This document shows positions 38,363 through 48,300 of a stretch of DNA of 64,000 bases, one piece after another (position 1 is the first letter of the stretch; every line of letters starts with the position of its first letter). The position numbers and the translations under genes are program-made. The DNA lies in the NCBI RefSeq assembly GCF_964204645.1, contig NC_134033.1, forward strand, positions 13,890,155-13,954,154, given 5' to 3'. The notes under the pieces are model-generated. The model had not been told where the DNA came from, ran no database searches, and saw nothing but the letters and a program-made list of their open reading frames with translations. This DNA is from Tubulanus polymorphus (taxonomy: Eukaryota > Nemertea > Palaeonemertea > Tubulaniformes > Tubulanidae).

Positions 38363-38583
38363 GGCTAAACAAAAATGATACCTTGTTTCTCCGCAGCGGC
38401 CGGGTCATTTTTGTAAAATATGATAAAATTTATAAACAGTTCATTTCTATAGCGGCCGGGTCTGTTATGGTTAAATTGATCACGATTTTAAAAAAAAGTA
38501 ATGTATAGGGTAGATAGGCGACCGGCCGGGTCAACATTTAAGCTCAGCAGAGCGGAGAAACAAGGTATCAATTTTTTTTAGCC
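38363..38583. mobile_element. MITE with TTA target duplication, copy 2
   Basis: Near-identical to 25874-26083, including the three GGCCGGGTC motifs, with an extra 10 or so bases (TATGATAAAA) in the middle. Flanked by TTA at 38360-38362 and 38584-38586. High similarity between copies 12 kb apart points to recent activity. Confidence 0.88.
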
Positions 38584-39190
38584 TTATAACCGGCTGATGT
38601 CATAAAAACGGTAACCTGCAACTACATTCAAATTACACTAACCACCTGGCTCATCGTATTCGTTAGATAAAAGAGAAATCAAATCCGAATTGCCGCTTGA
38701 AAGTGGCATTTTGTTGCGCAAATGCAATGATTCTGGTAATTTCAAATGCCGGGCTGATGATTGGAATTGAACTTGTGGAAATAATTTCTCGGACAGCCCC
38801 GTACTAGGGACTTACTGTTACCTTGTCTCTTGGCAAAAAAAAAACGAATGACACGATTCGTTTGAGACACCAGCGCCCTGGACACTTAGGCCCGTTCACC
38901 ACGGCCAGTGGCCGTTAATCCTCTGTTGGTTTTCTGGCAATATTTTTGGACTAAAATCGAACATCGTAGGGTTTTTGCGAGTTATGGAATAGGAACGAAT
39001 AAAGAATGATTTGACTGTTTCGAAGTTTATTACTTATCAAGATTTGAAGTTAAGCAATTACCAGTCGTTCATGCCACATCTGTCCGGCCGAGGCACTAGT
39101 AGACTGTAGTCTTTGAAAAGGAAATCTAAGTTGATTGATTGAAGATATTCTTCACCAATCTGAGACAAAATGTTCATATATAAATGATAT
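38584..39190. other. Intergenic sequence upstream of AKR-D
   Basis: No gene seen. The part from about 39100 is homologous to the AKR-C upstream region (GATATTCTTCACC...GTTCATAT), showing that the duplicated segment started well before the promoter. Confidence 0.45.
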
Positions 39191-39199
39191 CACACTAGG

Positions 39200-39733
39200 G
39201 GCCGTGCATAAAGTACGTACGTCCGTAGGGGGGTGGGGGGTGGGGGGTTCTTAAAATCCGTACAAAAGCGTACAGGGGGAGGGGAGGGGTCAGCTAAAAA
39301 CGTACATACTTTCCAAGGGGGAGGGTTAATATTAAAAGTACGTACTTTGTGCACGAAACATATGTCTGTGGGTAAACCTGTCTTCCTTTAATGTATAGCA
39401 AACACTGCCTTAATTGCGGAAACCGGTCTCCCTGGGTTTGTTGCATTCAATATATTATATTTGGATCTCGGGAATTCCCCACTTTCAGTCTTTCATTTCG
39501 TCGCCATGGAAGATCGTTGATCAACGTCAGCAGGAACTCTGTTGAATCAGGGTGGATTTTGCCTTCTTTAAACCATTATTCCTGAAAATTCTGTTTTACG
39601 GGGGGGGGGGTGTTACCCTAAAAGTATGTACGCGAGGGGGGGTTATAAAAAAACGTACAATGAGCGTACAAGGGGGGAGGGGGGTTAAAAATACCCGGAA
39701 GTCAAGCGTACGTACTTTATGCACGGCCCCCTA
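39200..39733. mobile_element. TIR element inserted in the AKR-D upstream region
   Basis: Outer ends GGGGCCGTGCATAAAGTACG and, inverted, CGTACTTTATGCACGGCCCC. Flanked by CTA on both sides, and absent from the matching place upstream of AKR-C (CTAGGCGGTAAA against CTAGGTGGTAAA). An internal inverted end (GTACGTACTTTGTGCACG, to 39357) suggests a nested or composite structure with G-rich subterminal repeats. No coding sequence. Confidence 0.75.
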
Positions 39734-39798
39734 GGTGGTAAATCTGTCGACTGTAAACCCCTAGTTCAGAGGCGCGTGGCGTCCCGCGACATTTATAT

Positions 39799-39893
39799 GG
39801 GATTCGAAGCCACTCGACTTGAATTGTCGACGTGACGTGTTGACCTTCCGAGACATTCGTTTTTGACAGTTGTCACATGACTGACTGATCAAA
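39799..39893 (+). promoter_or_regulatory. Shared AKR 5' block, copy D
   Basis: Same order as copy C: GATTCGAAGCCACTCGACTT, GACGTGACGTGTTGACC, GTCACATGAC (39872-39881), then 12 bases to the ATG. Confidence 0.6.
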
Positions 39894-42800
39894 ATGGCGG
39901 AGGTCGAGTACACTTTCCTCGGTAATACCGGCTTAAAAGTCTCTAATATTTGTTTAGGGACGATGACATTCGGTAGCGATGAAAAAGTAAGTTGTCTGAA
40001 CTATTTCTCGTGAAATCCGTTGATTTCGAGCATTTTGATTCTCAAGTATTACTGCAAAAATGTATCGTTTTCAGATGAGTCGGGGCGGCACATTGGCCTT
40101 GTCCGAAGCTGAAAGTCATAGAATATTGGACCGATTCACCGAACTCGGAGGCAACTTTATCGATACAGCTAATATGTATCATTACGGCATGTCTGAGGCA
40201 ATTATTGGGAATTGGCTTGAAAAGTAAATATCATTCATGAAATGTACGGTAGCCTATGATACTTTTTTGGGGCCCATCCGCAATGAGCTCTTTTGTATGC
40301 TGGATAGGGCTTTAGCCAAATTCAGAAAGTATTAAGAGCTACCTTTTGTTGATTTCCATTTTGCAGACAGGATCGAAATAGATTTGTGATTGCCACCAAA
40401 GTTTTTGTTCCAATGGACCGAACAAATCCAAACGCTTGTGGTTTGAGTCGACAGCATATAATGTGGAGCATTAATGAAAGTCTACGTAGATTGAAAACTG
40501 ACTATATCGATCTCTATCAGGTAAACTTTGGATTTGGCGTTATACGGTAGACTTTGCTCAAGGATCTTTTGGCACCGTAAAAAATGTGTCCGATTTGAGA
40601 GAATCGAGTTGGATGTCATATATTTCTTATATTGTCTCACAAAATATATCAAATATGCCCCAAAAGATCCAACTTTTGCGAGGTTTACTTTACAATAATG
40701 AAACTTTACGATGAATATTTCTGTAAGAGAATATGAGAATTATTTCTTGTAGAGCATTACGAAATTTTGTTGGCCTCAGTGTCTATTGAATCTACCGACG
40801 TTGTTTTAAACAACTTTCGTCTGTGGGTCAAAAAATTTCGTACATCTCGCAGAGCGTTCTCAAATTGAAATGAAGTGGACACCTTTGTTCATTCTGTTCA
40901 TTGCAGGTTCATGCCTGGGATTGCGTGACTCCCGTTGAAGAAACATTCGGCGCGTTGGACGACTTGGTGAAAGCTGGAAAAATTCACTACATCGGTGTGA
41001 GTAATTTGTGTGGATACCAGTTGCAGAGAGTTGTTGACGTCTGTAAAGCGAAGGGACTTCAACCTGTGATAACTCTGCAGGTAACATTCCGAATGTTGTG
41101 TTAAGTTTTTGCCACACTATTTGCCGACTGTTTATACATAAAAGAAAATGATTATCGTGGCTGGGATTAGATTGCGAACGCGAAGCTTCCTCCTAGTTCC
41201 TTCATGTTGAGTACAATCAAGTCCGCTTACTTCGTATTTTCATTTAATTCGTCGGTAATAAATTTTCAGTCCCTTTTTTGCACACCCTATTACTAGTGAT
41301 CCAGTCACATATTTCGTATTTTACTTTCCTAAAATAATTCCCTGTCCTAAGTGATACGAATTAAGCGAACTTGATAGACTGACTGCATCTACAATATATT
41401 TAATTTTGTCGTATTTCTGTTTAATTTACTAATTCGGTTTTTACTGTGGTCGTTAATGTATTCGTGTTGGATCTCTTTTCGCTATAGCAACAGTACAGTC
41501 TTCTTTGCCGTTTTTCCGAATTTGAGGAGTTCAACGTTTGCAAAGATGAAAAAGTCGGCATCTTACCGTGGAGTCCCCTCAAAGGGTAAGGAAACGTCGC
41601 CGTACATGGCCAGCTTGGAAATCTGACTTACTGCACCGATATAAACAAAATTTTTTTCTGAATTCATAACGCATTTTCCGGTCCTTAACTCGGGCTTCGC
41701 CTGCTTCGCACCAATTTTGCCGCTCTCAGTTTGTCCGAGTTACGCGAGGTTTACTGCTTTAAACATTCAATTGAATGAGCTTCTATGATTCGTGACTGGT
41801 CCTGTCGTTGGATCCTCGCTTGCCACAGTAACGGTGACGGTACCTCATTCTATCATGTATGAATTTGGCTCAGTATGAAATAAATGTATGTTAAATGCAC
41901 ATAGAGAATCTCTTTGTATATACCGAGAAAAATGAAGTCGGAAAAGTCTCCTTAAAGCTTATGATTTATATTGATTTGTTGTTTCGACTATAATCTAATA
42001 GTTATCTTCAGGAATGAAGACGAAATTTTCCGACTTCATCTTTCTCTTAGATCAGCGCGTGGGATTCTCAATATATCGCCACAGCGCGGGCATATAGTGT
42101 ATACGTTCACTAGCATATCGGAATTCGTATACAGCCCCTTGACGTGTACATGTTCCTGACGAATCGAAATGAACAAAATATAAACAAGGTATATATCGTT
42201 CTCTTGTAAAAAACAGAAAGATTCGTTGCAATTGTTAACTTTTTTTTCAGAGGTTTGTTATCGGGCAAATACTATCGCGGAATGACGCAGGATAAGTTGG
42301 ACGAGCTGAAATCGCGTATCGCCTATGCGACTAAGAATAAGGACACCGTACAAGCGATCTCGCCCGACTTCGAAAAAGCAGGCGAACAATTCTTCGAAGT
42401 GTTGGATCATTTGAAGACCATCGCTGATAAGTATAGTAAGAAACACGAACATTAGAAGTAGGGAGAATGCAACAATAATTACAAAAAAACAACCAGAAAA
42501 AGTAACTGAAGCTAGTAGTATTCAACGTTTCGACTAGATCCTAATAGCCATCTCCAGGAACGACTATTAGGATATAGTCGGAACGTTGAATAAACTACTA
42601 GCTTCAGTTACATTTTTGGACTGTTTTTTTTCGTTATAATTGTGGGATTCTCTCTACATCGCCTCAACACGGGTATCGTGTTTTATCAATCGTGAACGAA
42701 CATTATAAATTCCTCTAATGATTATTATCATTATGATTACTAACTCGTAGTTCTACCACTGATGGTGGGAGTCTATGTAAATGACCTGTCTTTAAGGCGT

Positions 42801-43592
42801 TCTGCCACGAAAATATATACCTATGCAGTAGACTCTACCTCTGTAGCGTTTGGACTGTGAATAAAAGTTTTACGAAGTCGAATTTATGATAAGGGAAATT
42901 GGATCAGTTGAAGGGCTATTTTGATACGGTTAGATACGTCTGAGTACTACCTACTACCTACTAACCTTCGAATGTGTAAAATATATGTATTCAAATTGTT
43001 AGATGTTTTGTCTTGTTGACATTCTAGTGATATTATATTTCCAACCTATAACGAATTCTACCTCTAACTTAGCGACTAGCAGTTTTCAGTTTGAGTCAAT
43101 TTTGGAATCCTAGTCCTTTATAAGAAATTTCCATTATTTAGCAGATCAACTCCGGCCCTGTATATAATTATGCTAACGAATTGTAATACTGTGTTTCAAT
43201 AAGGTAAAACCGTGGCGCAAGTGTCTTTAAGGTGGCTACTGCAGAAACCAGCGGTAACTTCCGTTATCATCGGGGTCAGGACGCTGGCCCAGTTAGAAGA
43301 CAATATGGGCGCGTCTGCTGGCTGGAGATTAACAGACGAGGAGGTGAGAATTTTGATACTAACTCGTTTCAATTCAAACAGCTTGATTTTCGAAATGGTT
43401 CACGCCAAGGATTCTGTATTATCATCGTTGACATTAAACTATGTTCGTATTTTTCTTCTTGGAATATTGTAGATGGCGACACTCGACGAAGCTTCCGCCA
43501 TTACGGACGTCCCGTACCCGTATAGTTTCGTATTCGCGCTCAAAAAAATGAGAACGGCGAAATTTGATTCGAAAATGTTCGCAAAAAAATAA
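39894..43592 (+). CDS. Aldo-keto reductase, tandem copy D
   Basis: Eight exons: 39894-39986, 40075-40223, 40367-40520, 40907-41080, 41488-41585, 42251-42435, 43204-43343, 43473-43592; 370 aa. Exons are nearly identical to copy C, so this is the youngest duplication in the cluster. The tetrad is intact ([22 protein letters not shown]). At the position where A and B have Gly-Gly in NAGGLSRQ, this copy has Cys-Gly. Introns 5 and 6 are enlarged by foldback elements (41925-42080, 42461-42655). Exon 7 uses the same AATAAG acceptor as copy C. By family a cytosolic NADPH-dependent carbonyl reductase; substrate unknown. Confidence 0.92.
41587..41757. mobile_element. CAGT-end (pogo-like) MITE in AKR-D intron 5
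   Basis: Same position relative to the exon 5 donor as in copy C, ending GTCCGAGTTACGCGAGGTTTACTG, so the insertion predates the C/D duplication. Its left end has decayed (AGGAAACGTCGCC). Confidence 0.6.
41925..42080. mobile_element. Foldback element in AKR-D intron 5
   Basis: GAAAAATGAAGTCGGAAAA near 41929 is mirrored by TTTTCCGACTTCATCTTTC near 42028. The middle carries GTTTCGACTATAATCTAATAG then TTATCTTCAGG, a motif shared with 42461-42655. Confidence 0.6.
42461..42655. mobile_element. Foldback element just after AKR-D exon 6
   Basis: Two arms of about 95 bases fold on each other: AACTGAAGCTAGTAGTATTC then AACGTTTCGACTAGATCC, mirrored by GGATATAGTCGGAACGTTG then AATAAACTACTAGCTTCAGTT. 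The right end TTGTGGGATTCTCTCTAC recurs near 17745, 42040, 48925 and 63700, so this is a dispersed family. Confidence 0.75.
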
Positions 43593-43912
43593 ATTTACAT
43601 TATTTATACATGTATTCAATCTCTACAGTTAACAATATCAGGTTACTTTAGTATCACACATATTTCATGATTACTTAGATATTAAGATGAATATTTATAT
43701 TATGTGACTTTATGATTTGTTTTTGATATAAATGTATTGTATCCTTTACGTGTAAGAAATGTAATGTGAACTCAGGACAATGGATTTTGTCACCGCCGCC
43801 TTCCCGGAGGGTAACACAACTCCTCGATTCAGCCGGTTCAGCTATTGGTGCACTGAAGATTTTAGGTGAAGATAATTTGGTTTACTAAATGAGGCTGACT
43901 GATTTACATTTA

Positions 43913-43964
<52 letters not shown>

Positions 43965-45222
43965 GTATATTATATAAAAAAATATAAATTTGTTATGACA
44001 CAACACAATTACATAATACTGTATGAATGATATTTAATTATATTCTACATTGTGTAATGCAAATTCACCAGAAAAAAAGCAATATTTTAAAATTATAAAC
44101 TTGCACTTGTCAAATGCTTTTGTACGGAGCCGCGTTGACACGGGAACATAATAAAGATAGTCTTTTCGTTCGAACGAAACGTTTTATCTTTTTCGTTAGA
44201 ACGCATTCGGAGACTGGCGCCCGCTAACAGGGGTGGATCCAGTAATTTCGAAGGCGGTTAGACAAAAAGAAAGGGAGAAAACTTTGAAAAAATGGACCAT
44301 TTCCTGATCATCTAGCCAGGTCGTGAAAATGTTATCTTGGCAAAAATAGGGGGGGGGGGCAGCCGCCCCAGACTTACCATATCCAATCAAATTTAGAAAT
44401 TATTCGTACGTTACTGATTGGATCAGGTTCCCGCGTGGCGAGCGAAGTCATTGTAATCGTCATAAACAACGGTAACCTCAAACTAAATTCAAATTATGCT
44501 AAACCACCTGGCTTATCGATACCATGTGTGATAAAATGTTACCCGTGGCCTCTCAAACCGGCTGCCGTTTGACATCGGAGGAAAATTGATCGATATCGAT
44601 AAAGCATACACTCGTCCCCGTGTACTATTGACAACGCCGATGTGAAACTGATGCAAATAATTAGAAGACCAGTAAAACCGTCCACAATGATTCTAATTAT
44701 CGGAGGCCATCTGCGCTTGGAGGCAATTAAAAATTAGACGCGTTTCCCGATTAATTAGCGCGGCGATAACCCAAAAATTACCGATCCTAACCTGACCAAA
44801 CATCTGTACTCGCAACAACATGGATGGTGGGAAAGGTCCCCCGAACGTTTCTTATCAAAATTAGACGGTTAAATCAAGAAAACCTATCGAAAAATACACA
44901 AACTAAGCGGACCTCGAACGCAGGTAAATCAAGGAATAATTTTTTTGTCTTATCCGGAATAAAAAATTGAATCCCGATTGCGACGTTGAATAAGTTAGGA
45001 TAATTAGTTTTTCAATCATCAGTTTTGTATTTCAAATTCAAGTCGCATCAGTGATTTTATTGAGAATGTCGAAAAATAAGCAAACTTGATACAATTCATT
45101 TTTCTCCAATTCGAAATGATACACGTACAAAATTTGCCTCCAAAAGACTCGTGAAGATTGCGATAAAAAACACTTTCTTTTCATCGGAAAACAAGAAAAA
45201 ATCATATCTAATATTGCATGGA
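43593..45222. other. AKR-D 3' flank and intergenic region
   Basis: No gene seen. It holds an (ATT)n microsatellite at about 43913-43963, a GGATCCAG-ended repeat near 44225 with a poly-G run at 44349-44358, and AT-rich sequence up to the lectin gene. Confidence 0.5.
43913..43963. repeat. (ATT)n microsatellite
   Basis: About 17 uninterrupted copies of a TTA/ATT triplet downstream of AKR-D. Confidence 0.9.
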
Positions 45223-45229
45223 TATATAA
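45223..45229 (+). promoter_or_regulatory. Candidate TATA box of the lectin gene
   Basis: TATATAA lies 87 bases before the signal-peptide ATG, a spacing that would allow a short 5' UTR. It stands in AT-rich sequence, so the call is weak. Confidence 0.35.
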
Positions 45230-45315
45230 TGTTTGGATGAATACGGGCGATGGAATAAAGGACGTTTTGTTTGATTAATAGGAGGGAGAGAACAGGTGAC
45301 CTAGCACCACCAACT

Positions 45316-48300
45316 ATGTGGCTAGGTCACTTCTTTTTAGCGGTTCAGATCGTCTGGGTCTACAACAATATAGCACCAGTCACAAGCGCAAGTAAGTCGA
45401 TTAAAAATATAAGGAGTCTACCGTAGAACTGTTGAACTATAGGATCCGAGATTTTATCTCGGAGTAAAAAAATGTTCCGATAATTCAGCTAGTATCCCAC
45501 AGAAAACATTCCGAAAATTTCGAATGATATGTCATGGCAAAGGGACGTTTAATATCTATTGAGAAAGTTAAGGAATATCTCATAGATATGTTCATTTTTC
45601 TAATACCTGACAGAAAATTCAAAAAGAAGTACTTTAATTACTGATAAAATGAGATTATGTCATCTTGCACGTGATAGAATTTCTACTGATTGAGTGTTTG
45701 GTAGTCTCTGAGAACGAACTACGCCGTCCGAACATCAACGTCGCTTTTTCTCCGTTCGTAGGTTCGTGCGCGCAAGGCTGGAAAAGTTATGGCAGAAACT
45801 GCTTTTTGTTCAGGACCACGAAAGTGACGTGGAACGAAGCGGCGATTATATGTCTGAAAGGCAAAGCACGACTAGCCGAAGATAAGGACAGTTTGACCCA
45901 CGCTTTTTTAAGATGTAAGTGGAAACGTTTAGCTAACACGACTGACCTTCTAGCACTAACTAATGCTAACACTTTCAGATAATACGTTTTACGCCATAGT
46001 TCTGTGGGTTAAGTGAATTGTATTTCAAAATAAACTACTATTTTGAAACAAAATTGTCGAGTTTGTCACGAGCGGTTAATGCGTATTTACATCGGCAAAT
46101 CTACCAAATTAATCGATGTCCGTCTTAAAACACTCAATTCACCGAAGTAAAATTAGAGCCTGGAAGTACTTTGCAACTAGACTGTTCGAAGATATTTGTT
46201 CAGGGCATTGGCCGGATAATAGCTTCTTGTACATTCGAATAAAGGCTGTCCTCAGTATGAGTTTTTCTCGGTGGTCTCCTCCCTTCTTCTTTTGACCTGA
46301 AACCGAGCTCCTGTCACATATTAACTATAACGAAAGGCCGATTATTTATTCAATAATAAAACACTCATAAAAATTTCGTCGATTGCTCATATTTTTTAAG
46401 CTGTAAAAACCGTTATATCAACGTTTATATGCATTGATACCTATTATGCGTTATTTTAGGGGTTCTGTGCGAGTCGATGTGCACTACGTCATCAATATTG
46501 GCATGTCAAAATAACAATTACGATTTTGAATTTGGCGTGTTTATTTGAGAGGATATGCAAAATAATCGGGGCTAGACTGCATTGCCGGTCAATTCAATTC
46601 ATTCATTCAATTCAAAAATTATCGATCCTCTATATTACATAAATCTTATGTTATATTATTTATTGTCGACAATAAATAATAATAACATGTGCTTTTTGCC
46701 AATGCGCCAGTAAACTTTCAAGTTAGTTTTTTTTATATATCCTATATGCAAGATTTTAGATTCATCTTTTCTTATTTCATCAAACGCTTGCAGCGAAAAT
46801 GAAAATCAAATCGCATATCGGTTTAAACGACCTCAGAAATACGAAAACACCACGACGAAGCTGGTACTGGCACGTGAGTACTAACCCGATAAACGAGACG
46901 GATAAGGCGCTTGTACGAAATTGAATCTGATTCGGTTTAGCTAAATCCTATTCGATGTTGGAAAACGTAAGGATTAGTAAATCGAATCGTTTTTTCGTAA
47001 ATGAGTCGAGTCAATTTATCAATTTAAAGGTCGCGATTCGAAAGAAAATGGGTGTCGATGGTGAACGAATTATTGATAGATGATGGTCTGCGATAGATGT
47101 CTTTAGCCCGCGGTCGAAGAGGACGCCATGTTGGATTTCACTGACCAAATCGCCACTAACTTGCTCGCCGAGCAAGTTAGTTGATTTAATAAATCAATTT
47201 ACTGAACCGCGTCCATAAACGAGTTGATTTACCAAATCGGATTCACTAAACCGCGTGCCGTAAACGTGAAAACTAAATCCATTTACAAAGATTCAGTTTC
47301 GTAAAAGCGCCTATATTACCCGTACCTGCTTATTTGAAGACAGTACGAGCTTGCATCAAGCATCCTCTCCCGGCAGGGATTCGAACCTGATGGCGTCGAG
47401 ATTGCCACGGTTCGTACTATGGCTGAGTGTAGCGATGTCATCAGGTTCGAATCCCTGCCGAGGGAGGATGGCAATGGAGCTACACTAGTAGCGAAAGCTC
47501 GTGCGTCAATTTAACTATAAGTCACACCTATAAAGTACTACTCGTCTCGTTGCATTTATTCTGCACCAGGATCACGGTTCCACTACGACACGGGCCAATC
47601 TTGACTCGAGCTTGATCCGGGCCAAATTGTTTCCCAAATTGTTTCCGTGTGATCGCGGCTTTAAACCCATGAAATGCATATATTTGTTCTTTTCTTGTTT
47701 TGAATAAACATTAACGTATTCATGGTATATATCTTTTCAGCATCATTTTCGAAACTGGCAGAAAAATGAACCGAACTATCGCAATGAGCAATGCATGGCG
47801 GTCATAGCCCGTTGGTATGATTCCAGATGCAACATCCCGAGACCGTCGATTTGTGAATATTCAAAATCAAGTAAATGCAACTTTCTACGCTGTGCTTCAG
47901 CGGGTTCGAGGCCCCTGAATTCTAAAATTGAAATCTTCATTTTGGAGATTCGATTTCGTATCGTCATGGAAATCTCCTGTCTTTTTTCTCAAACTGCACA
48001 TATCCCTTAATTTCTTACCAGAGATGAAAGCCAGTCGATGTTATCCGGGCTGGTTGAGTTGGGGCGATAGTTGCTACGCCCTACAGAGAACAAAGCGCAA
48101 TCATCACCAGGCAAATCTACACTGTCTTCGAATGAGAAGTCATTTGGTGGCGATAGAGAGTGCAGCGGAAGACAAGTATCTCAGCGGTACGTCGTGTTAA
48201 TCACGTGTCACATCGAAATGCACGCGCGATAAAGAAGAAATACGATATATACATCAAAAGGAATAAATGAATTTTTGTTTTGTATTTGTATAGGTATAAG

